From the NCBI GenBank assembly GCA_040380855.1, contig JBEIIG010000003.1, positions 70,394 through 134,393 on the forward strand: 64,000 nt of DNA, read 5' to 3'. Under the pieces are notes generated by a model that was not told the DNA's origin, did no database searches, and was given only the letters and a program-made list of their open reading frames with translations. Positions 51,128-61,156 of the stretch are shown one piece after another (positions within the stretch are counted from its first letter, which is position 1; every line of letters starts with the position of its first letter). Source of the DNA: VFMC01 sp040380855 (GTDB taxonomy: Bacteria; Actinomycetota; Acidimicrobiia; Acidimicrobiales; Ilumatobacteraceae). A program made the translations under genes and the position numbers.

Positions 51128-51134
51128 CGCTGGC

Positions 51135-53441
51135 TCAGCGCTTCTGCAACGGCGCCCAGGCCAGCGCCAGATGTTTGGTGCCCACGCCGGGGAAGCGCAC
51201 CGACGCCTCGGCCCGGTCGCCCTCGCCGCGCAACTCGACCACCACGCCTTCGCCGAAGGTGGGATGCACCACGTCGTCGCCGACGCGCAGACCGAGCGAC
51301 TCGGCCCCCGAGGGTGTTGGCTGCGCCCGACCCGCCCGCAGCGCGGCCTCGACCACCCGTTCGCGGTGTGCGTTGGAGTCGTCCTCGTCGGGGTCGAACG
51401 AACTGAGTGCTGCGCCACGTCGGTAGGCGGGTGGCTCGTCGAAACGCCGTCCGCCGTCGCGTCCGCTGCGCCCACCCTCGGCCAGGCCGCGGTAGCTGCT
51501 GCGCCCCGATGCGCCGCGGCCCGTGGCGTTGCCGACGCTCTCGATCAGCGTGGCCGGGATCTCGTCGAAGAACCGGCTGGGCGGGTTGTACTGCGTCTGG
51601 CCGAACAGACTGCGGCTCCATGCGTGCGACATGTGCAGGCGCTTCTGGGCACGGGTGATGCCCACGTAGGCGAGGCGGCGTTCCTCTTCCAGTTCGGCGG
51701 GTTCGGTGAGGGCACGAGTGTGCGGGAACACGCCTTCTTCGAGGCCGAGCAGGAACACGTTCGGGAACTCGAGCCCCTTGGCCGAGTGGAGTGTCATCAG
51801 CACGACCCGGTTGTCGTCGTCGAGTTGGTCGGTGTCGGCCACCAGTGCCACCTGCTCGAGGAACTCGTCGATGCGGGTGAACTCGCGGGCCGAACCCACC
51901 AGTTCGCCGAGGTTCTCGAGCCGACCGTTCGACTCGACCGACGCCTCGGCCTCGAGTTCGGCCAGGTAGCCGCTGAGTTCGAGCGCGTTCTGGATGATGT
52001 CGGCCGGCCCGACCTCGGCCACCACCATCTGGTGCAGGTCGTCGAGCAGTGCCACGAACGAGTCGACACCGCGTGCCGCCGGGCCGGTGAGGCCCGCTGC
52101 CTGAGCCTGGCGCATCGCGTCGGTGAAGCTGATGTTCTCGGCCGCGGCGTAGGCGTCGAGTTTGGCCACGCTGGTGTCGCCCACCCCGCGCTTGGGGACG
52201 TTGAGCACCCGCTTCACGCTCACCTCGTCGGAGGGGTTCACCACGGCACGCAGATACGCCATGGCGTCTTTCACCTCGCGCCGGTCGTAGAACCGGGTGC
52301 CGCCCACCACCTTGTAGGGCAGGCCCATGCGGATGAGCGCCTCTTCCATCACGCGGGCCTGCGCGTTGGTGCGGTAGAAGACGGCGATCTCGCGCCACTG
52401 CTGGGCATCGGTCTCGTGCAGGCGGTGGATGGTGCGAGCCACCCACTGGGCCTCGTCGTGCTCGTCGTCGGCGTGGTAGCGCACGATGCGGTCGCCCTGG
52501 CCGAGCTCGCTCCACAACTCCTTCGGTCGGCGACCGGCGTTGTGGGCGATGACGGCGTTGGCCGCGTCGAGGATGACCTGGGTGCTTCGGTAGTTCTGGT
52601 CGAGCACGATGGTGGTGACGTCGTCGAACGCCTCCTCGAACTGGTTGATGTTGCGCACATCGGCACCGCGCCACCCGTAGATGGACTGGTCGTGGTCGCC
52701 CACTGCGGTGATGGCGCCGGTGGCCTTGGCGAGGATGACGGCCAACTCGTTCTGGGCGACGTTGGTGTCCTGGTACTCGTCGATGAGGATGTGCTTGAAG
52801 CGCTCCTGGTAGCTGCGCAGCACATCGGGATGGTTGCGGAACAACTGCACGGTCTGCATGAGCAGGTCGTCGAAGTCCATCGCCCCGGCTCGGTGCAGGC
52901 GCGACTGGTAGTCGCGGTACACCTCGGCGTGCTTGCGGTCGAAGATGTTCGCCGCCCGCCGCGCCGCCTCGTCGGGGTCGACGAGTTCGTTCTTCCAGAG
53001 GCTGATGATGCCGTGAACGCCGCGCGGCGTGAAGCGTTTGGTGTCGAGGCCGAGGTCGCGGATGACGTAGCCGGTGAGGCGCTCGGCATCGGCCTGGTCG
53101 TAGATGCTGAACGTGCGCGGGTAGCCGAGCAGGTCGGCGTGGGCGCGCAGGATGCGGACGCACGCGGCGTGGAACGTGCTGACCCACATCTTGTGCGCCA
53201 CCGGGCCCACCAGTGCTGCCACGCGTTCGCGCATCTCGGCGGCGGCTTTGTTGGTGAAGGTGATGGCGAGGATCTGCATCGGATGCACACCCTCTTCGAT
53301 GAGGTGGGCGATGCGATGGGTGAGCACGCGGGTCTTGCCCGAACCGGCACCGGCTACCACCAGCAGCGGCCCACCCCGGTGCACCACGGCATCGAGCTGG
53401 TCGGGGTTGAGACCCAGGGGAGCGGCGGGTTCGGCGGTCAT
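51135..53441 (-). CDS. pcrA: UvrD/PcrA-type superfamily 1 DNA helicase
   Basis: This 768-residue helicase has LNPDQLDAVVHRGGPLLVVAGAGSGKT (Q-motif and Walker A), DEYQDTNVAQ (motif II), GDHDQSIYGWRGAD (motif III), RSTQVILDAANAVI (motif IV) and LMTLHSAKGLEFPNVFLLGLEEGVFPH (motif V). ERRLAYVGITRAQKRL (motif VI) follows. A C-terminal Tudor-like tail ends at GDDVVHPTFGEGVVVELRGEG, as in PcrA. It unwinds DNA 3'-5' in repair and removes RecA filaments. ATG 53441 follows a minus-strand TAGGAT (53451-53456) by 9 nt. Confidence 0.96.
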   Translation of the reverse strand: MTAEPAAPLGLNPDQLDAVVHRGGPLLVVAGAGSGKTRVLTHRIAHLIEEGVHPMQILAITFTNKAAAEMRERVAALVGPVAHKMWVSTFHAACVRILRAHADLLGYPRTFSIYDQADAERLTGYVIRDLGLDTKRFTPRGVHGIISLWKNELVDPDEAARRAANIFDRKHAEVYRDYQSRLHRAGAMDFDDLLMQTVQLFRNHPDVLRSYQERFKHILIDEYQDTNVAQNELAVILAKATGAITAVGDHDQSIYGWRGADVRNINQFEEAFDDVTTIVLDQNYRSTQVILDAANAVIAHNAGRRPKELWSELGQGDRIVRYHADDEHDEAQWVARTIHRLHETDAQQWREIAVFYRTNAQARVMEEALIRMGLPYKVVGGTRFYDRREVKDAMAYLRAVVNPSDEVSVKRVLNVPKRGVGDTSVAKLDAYAAAENISFTDAMRQAQAAGLTGPAARGVDSFVALLDDLHQMVVAEVGPADIIQNALELSGYLAELEAEASVESNGRLENLGELVGSAREFTRIDEFLEQVALVADTDQLDDDNRVVLMTLHSAKGLEFPNVFLLGLEEGVFPHTRALTEPAELEEERRLAYVGITRAQKRLHMSHAWSRSLFGQTQYNPPSRFFDEIPATLIESVGNATGRGASGRSSYRGLAEGGRSGRDGGRRFDEPPAYRRGAALSSFDPDEDDSNAHRERVVEAALRAGRAQPTPSGAESLGLRVGDDVVHPTFGEGVVVELRGEGDRAEASVRFPGVGTKHLALAWAPLQKR

Positions 53442-53513
53442 GACCGGTTCATCCTATGAAGGGGGTCTGGCGGAAGGGGTCACGCGTGGTTCGGACGTGA
53501 TTGAATCAGGGGC

Positions 53514-53957
53514 ATGAAGGCAGCGGTCCTGTACGAGAGCCTCACCGGCAACACCCAGCGTGCCGGCGAGAAGATCGCCTCCCTGCTCCAGCAGGAGGGG
53601 TGGAGCATCACCGGCTTCGACCCGGTACGTCAGCCCAACCACGCCGCGCTCCAGGAGGCCGACTTCGTGTTGGTGGGCACCTGGGTGCACGGCCTGTTCG
53701 TGGTGGGTCAGGCGCCGTGGGGGCTGGGCAACGTCGGCCATCTGCCGGCGATGCGCGGCAAGAAGGCGGCGGTGTTCGCCACGTTCGCGCTGAACCCGGG
53801 CAAGACCCTCGACAAGCTCTCCACCGCAGTGATGGACCGTGGTGCCGATGTGATCGGTGGCCTGGCGCTGAACCGGGCGAAGCTCGACGAGCACAGCGAG
53901 GTGTTCGTGGAGCGCCTGCTCGCCAACCTGCCTCCGTCGATGGTGTCGACCGGCTGA
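53514..53957 (+). CDS. Flavodoxin-like protein
   Basis: This 147-residue protein has the FMN phosphate loop YESLTGNTQRAGE and hydrophobic strands ending ADFVLVGTWVHGLF and KKAAVFATFALNPGKTLDKL. It is a short flavodoxin fold, suited to carrying electrons between a reductase and an acceptor such as a P450 or ferredoxin. No partner gene is linked. It converges with a membrane-anchored hypothetical gene and shares a hairpin with it. Confidence 0.85.
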   Translation: MKAAVLYESLTGNTQRAGEKIASLLQQEGWSITGFDPVRQPNHAALQEADFVLVGTWVHGLFVVGQAPWGLGNVGHLPAMRGKKAAVFATFALNPGKTLDKLSTAVMDRGADVIGGLALNRAKLDEHSEVFVERLLANLPPSMVSTG

Positions 53958-53980
53958 GCCGGCGGCCGACGTCGGCTCAG
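53954..53980. terminator. Bidirectional hairpin carrying both stop codons
   Basis: CTGAGCCG (53954-53961) pairs perfectly with CGGCTCAG (53973-53980) around an 11-nt loop. The flavodoxin TGA is in the left arm and the opposing gene's TGA in the right arm. Confidence 0.6.
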
Positions 53981-54522
53981 GGCGCCGTGGTGGACGAGGC
54001 TGCGGCCAACGCGTCGCGCAGATCGATCTCGACGCGGTCGTTCACCAGCACCTGCACACCCACGGGTGGCGCCAGCTGCTCGACCGGCAGGGTGCGGCCC
54101 TCGCAGTCGGTGTAGTTCCGCGTGCCCTTCACCTGGGCGACGAGGCACTCGGCGGTGCGGTCGGCGGGGTGCGCGTAGTACACCCGCCAGCCGTTCTTCA
54201 CCGTGTCGCCCGTATGGTCGAGCACCACGCTGCGGTCGCCCTCGGTGCCTACGAGCCCTTGGAACAGCAGCGGCCCCTGGTCGGCGATGAGTTCGGCGAT
54301 GGTCTCGGTGCGGCCCACCTCGAACGTGGGGGTGGCCAGCCGGGTGCTCACCCGTTCGGGGTTGTTCGACAGGAGTGCGGCGATACCCCAGGTGGCCAGT
54401 GCGAGCAGCGCGAAGAACACGATGCCACCCGCGACGGGCAGCACGGCTCGGCCGAGGGGAGAGGTGGGCTGGTACCAGCGGCGCACGCCGCACAGTCTGC
54501 TCGCCCTGCCCGGCTTCACCAA
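53977..54522 (-). CDS. Membrane-anchored protein, weakly Rieske-like fold
   Basis: This 181-residue protein has one N-terminal membrane segment (AVLPVAGGIVFFALLALATWGIAALL) and a soluble domain of about 130 residues. NGWRVYYAHPADRTAECLVA and TDCEGRTLPVEQLAPP recall the layout of Rieske proteins, but the usual CxH pairs that bind a 2Fe-2S cluster are absent. Two cysteines remain. Function unknown. Start GTG 54522 is uncertain; GTG 54486 is an alternative. Divergent from the B12-binding gene. Confidence 0.55.
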   Translation of the reverse strand: MVKPGRASRLCGVRRWYQPTSPLGRAVLPVAGGIVFFALLALATWGIAALLSNNPERVSTRLATPTFEVGRTETIAELIADQGPLLFQGLVGTEGDRSVVLDHTGDTVKNGWRVYYAHPADRTAECLVAQVKGTRNYTDCEGRTLPVEQLAPPVGVQVLVNDRVEIDLRDALAAASSTTAP

Positions 54523-54553
54523 CGCGGGTGTGCGCGCCTAGGGTCACATCCTC

Positions 54554-54958
54554 GTGAAGCGTCCGTACCGAGTCGTCGTCGCCAAGCCCGGTCTCGATGG
54601 GCACGATCGCGGGGCCAAGACCATCACCCGTGCCTTGCGCGACCACGGGTTCGAGGTCATCTACACCGGCCTGCATCAGACCCCCGAGCAAATCGCCGAG
54701 ACGGTGCTGCAGGAAGACGCCGACGCGGTGGGCCTGTCGTTGCTGTCGGGAGCACATCTCACGCTGTTCCCCCGCACGATGGAGGAACTGCGCAACCGCG
54801 ACCTCGGCGACGTGATGGTGTTCGGTGGCGGGGTCATCCCCGACGCCGACGCACGGGCGCTGCGCGAGCAGGGTGTGGCCGAGATCTTCGGCCCCGGCTC
54901 GTCGCTGAAGGCCATCGCGCAGTGGTTGGAAACGGCGCTCGACGCCAGAGAGGACTGA
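54554..54958 (+). CDS. Cobalamin-binding small subunit of an acyl-CoA mutase (methylmalonyl-CoA mutase type)
   Basis: This 134-residue protein has the B12 motif KPGLDGHDRGAK (DxHxxG, His17 as lower cobalt ligand), LSLLSGAHLTLFP and VFGGGVIPDAD. This is a stand-alone C-terminal domain, so a separate large subunit must be encoded elsewhere. It is followed 4 bp later by sucC and then sucD, a logical link: methylmalonyl-CoA gives succinyl-CoA, which SucCD converts to succinate. GTG 54554 lies 9 nt after TAGGGT (54539-54544). Confidence 0.9.
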   Translation: MKRPYRVVVAKPGLDGHDRGAKTITRALRDHGFEVIYTGLHQTPEQIAETVLQEDADAVGLSLLSGAHLTLFPRTMEELRNRDLGDVMVFGGGVIPDADARALREQGVAEIFGPGSSLKAIAQWLETALDARED

Positions 54959-54962
54959 TCCA

Positions 54963-56114
<1,152 letters not shown>

Positions 56115-56117
56115 GCC

Positions 56118-57032
56118 ATGGCCATCTTCGTCAACGAGCACACCAAGGTGATCGTGCAGGGCCTCACCGGTGGCCAGGGCAAGTACCACGGTCTGCGCAA
56201 CAAGGCGTACGGCACGCAGGTGGTCGGCGGTGTCACGCCCGGCAAGGGCGGCACCGAGGTGGCCACCGATGATGGAGACAGCATTCCCGTGTTCAACACC
56301 GTGGCCGAGGCCGTCGCCGCCACCGGTGCCACGGCCTCGTTCATCGCCGTGCCCCCGAAGGCTGCCGGTGCAGCCATCCTCGAGGCCGCGGCTGCGGGCA
56401 TCGGCTTCATCGTCTGCATCACCGAGGGCATCCCGGCACAGGACGAGGCCAAGGTCTACAACACCCTGGTGCGCGACTACCCGAACACGCGTCTGCTCGG
56501 CCCCAACTGCCCGGGCATCATCAGCCCAGGCAAGTGCAACATCGGCATCACCGCCGGCGAGATCGCCGAACTGCCCACGGCCGGTGGCCCCAACGTGGGC
56601 ATCGTCAGCCGGTCGGGCACGCTCACCTATCAGGCGCTGTACGAACTGAAGCAGCGCGGGATCGGTGTGAGCACCTGCGTGGGCATCGGCGGCGACCCGG
56701 TGCCGGGCACCAACTTCATCGACTGCCTGCGCGAGTTCCAGGCCGACCCCGAGACCCACGCCATCATCATGATCGGTGAGATCGGTGGCTCGGCCGAGGA
56801 AGAGGCGGCCGAGTTCATCAAGGCCCACGTCACCAAGCCGATGAGCGCCTACATCGCCGGCGTCACCGCACCCGAGGGCAAGAAGATGGGCCACGCTGGT
56901 GCCATCACCTCGGGCGGCAAGGGCACGGCCAAGGGCAAGATGGACGCGCTCGCGGCCGCCGGGGTGAAGGTGGGCCTGAACCCCACCGAGGCCGGCGACC
57001 TGATGGCCGAGATCGTCGCCACCCTGCGCTGA
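56118..57032 (+). CDS. sucD: Succinyl-CoA synthetase alpha subunit
   Basis: This 304-residue protein binds CoA and carries the active-site phosphohistidine. N-terminal VIVQGLTGGQGKYH is the CoA Rossmann domain. GPNCPGIISPGKCNIGI and SRSGTLTYQALYEL follow, and KKMGHAGAI contains the phospho-His259. Immediately downstream of sucC. A 163-bp gap with C-rich sequence and a perfect hairpin follows. Confidence 0.97.
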   Translation: MAIFVNEHTKVIVQGLTGGQGKYHGLRNKAYGTQVVGGVTPGKGGTEVATDDGDSIPVFNTVAEAVAATGATASFIAVPPKAAGAAILEAAAAGIGFIVCITEGIPAQDEAKVYNTLVRDYPNTRLLGPNCPGIISPGKCNIGITAGEIAELPTAGGPNVGIVSRSGTLTYQALYELKQRGIGVSTCVGIGGDPVPGTNFIDCLREFQADPETHAIIMIGEIGGSAEEEAAEFIKAHVTKPMSAYIAGVTAPEGKKMGHAGAITSGGKGTAKGKMDALAAAGVKVGLNPTEAGDLMAEIVATLR

Positions 57033-57105
57033 CCCCCACGCCCACCCACCCACACGCCCACCCACACCCGTTCGTGCGCCTGCACCACCGCCACGGGTGC
57101 TGAGG

Positions 57106-57130
57106 CTCACGAAGCGGCGGGATTCGTGAG
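57106..57130 (+). promoter_or_regulatory. Perfect stem-loop between sucD and purH
   Basis: CTCACGAA (57106-57113) and TTCGTGAG (57123-57130) form an 8-bp stem with a 9-nt loop. No T-run follows. It ends 54 bp before the purH -10 box (57184-57189), so it may end sucCD transcripts or act as an operator. CACCCA-rich sequence fills 57035-57070. Confidence 0.4.
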
Positions 57131-57195
57131 GGCCGACCCGTGCTGAGGTGGTTTCGGCTCACGGATGGGCTGGGTCGGGTGGGTACCCTCGGCAC

Positions 57196-58698
57196 ATGCC
57201 CATCGCGCTGCTGTCCGTCTTCGACAAGACCGGCATCGTCGATCTGGCTGCGGGGCTGCACGCAGCGGGCTGGCGGCTGATCAGCAGCGGGGGCACGTCG
57301 GCGGCGATCGCAGCGGCAGGGGTGCCCGTCACCGATGTGGCCGACCTCACCGGTGTGCCGGCGATCCTCGATCACCGGGTGGTCACCCTGCATCCCACGG
57401 TGCACGGCGGACTGCTGGCCGACCCCACGAACGACGCCCACCGCGCCGACATGGCTGCGCACGGCATCGAGGCGATCGATCTCGTCGTGGTGAACCTCTA
57501 TCCGTTCGCGTCGAACCCGAGCATCGATCTGATCGACATCGGCGGCCCGGCCATGGTGCGGGCAGCGGCCAAGAACCATGCCCACGTCGCGGTCGTCGTC
57601 AGGCCCGACGACTACGGGCCGGTGCTCGCCGAGGTGCAGCAGCACGGTGCGGTGAGCTCCGCCACCCGTCGCCGTCTGGCGCGCACTGCGTTCGACGTGA
57701 TCGCCGACTACGACGCGCAGATCGCCACCTGGTTCGCCGCCACCGATGGTGCCGACGAGCCGCTGCCCGAGCAGTTGCACCTGTCGCTCACCCGCGCGCA
57801 GTCGCTGCGCTACGGCGAGAACCCGCATCAGCGCGGTGCGCGCTACCGCCTGGCCGGTGCGCGCAGCTGGTGGGACGACGCCGTGCAGCACGGGGGCAAA
57901 GACCTCAGCTACCTCAACCTCTACGACACCGAGGCCGCATGGAGGTTGGTGCACCGCTTCGACGAACCGGCCTGCGTTATCGTGAAGCACGCCAACCCCT
58001 GCGGCGTGGCCATCGCCGGGTCCATCACCGACGCCTACCTGGGTGCGCACGACTGCGATCCGGTCAGCGCGTTCGGGGGCATCGTGGCGCTCAACCGGCC
58101 GGTGCCGGTGGAGCTGGCCGAGGCGCTCGCCCCGGTGTTCACCGAAGTGGTGGTGGCGCCGTCGTTCGCTGCCGATGCGCTCGAGGTGCTGGCGGCGAAG
58201 CCCAATGTGCGCGTGCTGTCGGGGCCGCCGCCGTACGGGGCTGCGCTCGACCTGCGCGCGATCGACGGTGGGTTGTTGGTGCAGCAGGCCGATGCGGTGG
58301 ACCTCGACCGGTCGCACTGGCGGGTGGTCACCCAGGCGCAACCCACCGAGCGGCAGTGGCGCGACCTGACGGTGGCGTGGCAGGTGTGTGCCGCGGTCAG
58401 CAGCAACGCCATCGTCTACGTGAGCGATGGTCGGGCGGTGGGCATCGGCGCCGGGCAGCAGAACCGGCTCGACAGTGCGCGTATCGCCGCCGAGCGGGCG
58501 GGCCGTCGCGCCGTCGGCGGCGTGTGCGCCAGCGACGCGTTCTTCCCGTTCCGCGACGGCCTCGACGTGGCCGCCGAGGCCGGGGTGCGCGCGGTCATCC
58601 AGCCGGGCGGCAGCGTGCGCGACGCCGAGGTGATCGAGGCCGCCGACGAGCACGGCATCGCCATGGTGTTCACCGGCGAACGTCACTTCCGGCACTGA
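57196..58698 (+). CDS. purH: Bifunctional AICAR transformylase / IMP cyclohydrolase
   Basis: This 500-residue protein catalyses the last two steps of purine synthesis. The N-terminal IMP cyclohydrolase part has SVFDKTGIVDLAAGL, RVVTLHPTVHGGLL and DLVVVNLYPF. The AICAR transformylase part has LRYGENPHQRGARY, VIVKHANPCGVA with the catalytic Lys-His, and a C-terminal FFPFRDGLDVAAEAGVRAVIQPGGS. ATG 57196 is 6 nt after TACCCT (57184-57189). Confidence 0.97.
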   Translation: MPIALLSVFDKTGIVDLAAGLHAAGWRLISSGGTSAAIAAAGVPVTDVADLTGVPAILDHRVVTLHPTVHGGLLADPTNDAHRADMAAHGIEAIDLVVVNLYPFASNPSIDLIDIGGPAMVRAAAKNHAHVAVVVRPDDYGPVLAEVQQHGAVSSATRRRLARTAFDVIADYDAQIATWFAATDGADEPLPEQLHLSLTRAQSLRYGENPHQRGARYRLAGARSWWDDAVQHGGKDLSYLNLYDTEAAWRLVHRFDEPACVIVKHANPCGVAIAGSITDAYLGAHDCDPVSAFGGIVALNRPVPVELAEALAPVFTEVVVAPSFAADALEVLAAKPNVRVLSGPPPYGAALDLRAIDGGLLVQQADAVDLDRSHWRVVTQAQPTERQWRDLTVAWQVCAAVSSNAIVYVSDGRAVGIGAGQQNRLDSARIAAERAGRRAVGGVCASDAFFPFRDGLDVAAEAGVRAVIQPGGSVRDAEVIEAADEHGIAMVFTGERHFRH

Positions 58699-58786
58699 GT
58701 CGCGGTCGCTCCTTGCTCGCCGATCGGCGACGCAGCGACCCCGTTCGGCCCCTGGCAACGCCGCCTGAATGCTGGACCATCGGCGT

Positions 58787-59671
58787 ATGGCACGAATCGC
58801 GGATCTTCTGGCGGCGGGGCGCACGTTCTCGCTGGAGTTCTTCCCACCCAAGAACGAGGCCGGCTGGCTGAGCCTCGGCCGCACGATCGCCGAGCTCGAA
58901 CCGCTCGAACCGCATTTCGTGAGCGTCACCTACGGAGCCGGGGGCAGCACCCGGGCACGCACAGCCGACCTCGTGTCGTGGGTGCAACGCCAGACGGCCA
59001 TCACGCCGATGGCACACCTCACCTGTCAGGGGCACTCGCGGGCCGACATCCGCGACATCCTCGTCGACTACCGCGCCGAAGGGGTCGAGAACATCCTCGC
59101 CCTCGGCGGTGACCTGCCTGCCGATGGAGCGACGACCACCAGCGACTACCGCTGGTCGAGCGAGTTGGTCGACGACGTGCGGGCGCACGGCGGGTTCTCG
59201 ATCGGGGTGGCAGCACATCCCGAGCTGCACCCGCGCTCGCCCGACCGAGCGAGCGATCGGCGTCACCTCGCCGCGAAGTTGGCCCGTGCCGACTTCGCCA
59301 TCACCCAGTTCTTCTTCGAGGTCGACCACTACCTGGGCCTGGTCGACGACCTGCACCGGCTCGGGGTCGACAAGCCGGTGATCCCCGGGATCATGCCGGT
59401 GACCAACCTCGCCCAGGTGTCGCGGATGGCGCATCTGTCGGGCGCCGCGGTGCCCGGCTGGCTCGCCGAGCGAGTGGCCAAGGCGGGCGACGACGTGGCC
59501 GAGGCCACGCGCATCGGTGTGGAGATGGCCGCCGAGTTGTGCACCGAACTGCTCGAGGCCGGAGCGCCCGGCCTGCACCTGTACACGCTGAACCGCAGCG
59601 GGCCTGCGCTGGCGCTGTGGCGTCTGCTCGATCTCGGGCAGGTTTCGCCGGAGGAGCACGCCTGCTTCTAG
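58787..59671 (+). CDS. metF: Methylenetetrahydrofolate reductase
   Basis: This 294-residue flavoenzyme reduces 5,10-methylene-THF to 5-methyl-THF for methionine synthesis. FSLEFFPPKNEAG contains the catalytic Glu, VSVTYGAGGSTR and ILALGGDLP line the FAD/folate site, and FAITQFFFEVDHYL follows. Its TAG stop is the first half of the TAGGGT -10 box for the next gene. The start is ATG 58787; no clear -10 is visible close to it. Confidence 0.95.
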   Translation: MARIADLLAAGRTFSLEFFPPKNEAGWLSLGRTIAELEPLEPHFVSVTYGAGGSTRARTADLVSWVQRQTAITPMAHLTCQGHSRADIRDILVDYRAEGVENILALGGDLPADGATTTSDYRWSSELVDDVRAHGGFSIGVAAHPELHPRSPDRASDRRHLAAKLARADFAITQFFFEVDHYLGLVDDLHRLGVDKPVIPGIMPVTNLAQVSRMAHLSGAAVPGWLAERVAKAGDDVAEATRIGVEMAAELCTELLEAGAPGLHLYTLNRSGPALALWRLLDLGQVSPEEHACF

Positions 59672-59674
59672 GGT
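59669..59674 (+). promoter_or_regulatory. -10 element TAGGGT that includes the metF stop codon
   Basis: TAGGGT lies 6 nt before ATG 59681 of the aldehyde dehydrogenase gene. Its first three bases are the metF stop codon. Confidence 0.6.
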
Positions 59675-59680
59675 CGGCGC

Positions 59681-61099
59681 ATGCGCGCATACGACTCGAT
59701 CTATATCAACGGTTCCTGGGTTGCCTCGGCAGGTTCGGGCACCCTCGAAGTCACCAACTCGGCCACCGAAGAGGTGATCGCCAGCATCCCCAACGGTGCC
59801 GCCGCCGATGTCGACGCTGCCGTCGCGGCCGCGAAGGCGGCGTTCCCGGCGTGGAGCGCGCTGAGTGCCGCCGAGCGGGCGGGCTACCTGATGAAGATCC
59901 ACGCCGGCCTCGAGGCTCGCACCGACGAACTGGCCGAGACCATCGCCCGTGAGGTGGGTATGCCGGTGAAGCTCGCCAAGGCCATCCAGGCCGGCCTGCC
60001 GAAGGCCAACTTCCAGATCGCCGCCGGGCTGCTGTCGACCTACGAGTTCGAGACCCAGGTGGGCAACTCGCTGGTGGTGCGCGAGCCCATCGGCGTGGTG
60101 GGCTGCATCACCCCGTGGAACTACCCGTTGCATCAGATCGCGCTGAAGGTGGCACCGGCGCTGGCGGCCGGGAACACCGTGGTGCTGAAGCCCAGCGAAG
60201 TGGCGCCGATCAATGCGTTCATCCTCGCCGAGGTGGTGCACGAGGCCGGGTTGCCGGCCGGTGTGTTCAACCTCGTCACCGGTGTGGGGCCCGTGGTGGG
60301 CGAGGCCATCGCTGCCCACGCCGATGTCGACATGGTCAGTTTCACCGGGTCCACCCGGGCCGGCAAGCGGGTGGCCGAGGTGGCCGCCCAGACCGTGAAG
60401 AAGGTGTCGCTCGAACTCGGCGGCAAGAGCCCCAACGTCATCCTCGACGACGCCGACCTCACCAAGGCGGTGGCCGACGGGGTGGGCAAGTGCTTCCTCA
60501 ACTCGGGGCAGACCTGCACGGCGCTCACCCGCATGATCGTGCCGCGCGATCGTCTGGCCGAGGTCGAGCAGATCGCTGCTGCGACGGCCGCGGCGTTCAC
60601 CCCCGGCGACCCGTTCGCCGGCACCACCCGTCTCGGGCCGCTCGTGTCGGCTGCCCAGCGCGACCGCGTGCGTGGGTTCATCCAGACGGGTATCGACGAA
60701 GGTGCCACCCTGGTGGCCGGTGGCGCCGAGGCGCCGGAAGGGCTCGACCAGGGCTACTTCGTGCAGCCGACGGTGTTCTCGAACGTCACCCCCGACATGA
60801 CCATCGCCCGCGAAGAGATCTTCGGGCCGGTGCTGTCGATCATCCCCTACGACAGCGAGGACGAGGCCATCCGTATTGCGAACGACACGATCTACGGCCT
60901 CGCCGGCGGCGTGTGGAGCGGCGACCCCGAGCGAGCCAAGCAGGTGGCACGCCGTATCCGTGCCGGCCAGGTGGAGGTGAACGGTGGTGCGTTCAACGTG
61001 ATGGCACCGTTCGGCGGCTACAAGCAGAGCGGCCTCGGCCGCGAGGCGGGCACCTTCGGACTCGAGGAGTTCCTCGAGGTGAAGTCGCTCCAGCTCTGA
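59681..61099 (+). CDS. NAD(P)+-dependent aldehyde dehydrogenase
   Basis: This 472-residue enzyme oxidises an aldehyde to its acid. TPWNYPLHQIALKVAPALAAGNTVVLKPSE contains the substrate/NAD site. FTGSTRAGKRVAEVAA binds NAD, LELGGKSP carries the general-base Glu, and NSGQTCTA carries the nucleophile Cys279. EEIFGPVLSIIPY is the C-terminal signature. Substrate unknown; length is typical of a soluble dimer or tetramer. Confidence 0.95.
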   Translation: MRAYDSIYINGSWVASAGSGTLEVTNSATEEVIASIPNGAAADVDAAVAAAKAAFPAWSALSAAERAGYLMKIHAGLEARTDELAETIAREVGMPVKLAKAIQAGLPKANFQIAAGLLSTYEFETQVGNSLVVREPIGVVGCITPWNYPLHQIALKVAPALAAGNTVVLKPSEVAPINAFILAEVVHEAGLPAGVFNLVTGVGPVVGEAIAAHADVDMVSFTGSTRAGKRVAEVAAQTVKKVSLELGGKSPNVILDDADLTKAVADGVGKCFLNSGQTCTALTRMIVPRDRLAEVEQIAAATAAAFTPGDPFAGTTRLGPLVSAAQRDRVRGFIQTGIDEGATLVAGGAEAPEGLDQGYFVQPTVFSNVTPDMTIAREEIFGPVLSIIPYDSEDEAIRIANDTIYGLAGGVWSGDPERAKQVARRIRAGQVEVNGGAFNVMAPFGGYKQSGLGREAGTFGLEEFLEVKSLQL

Positions 61100-61156
61100 C
61101 CCTGCCGCGCTGCCGACAGGTGGTCGCGGCCGGGTACTGACATACTTGGCACCCGA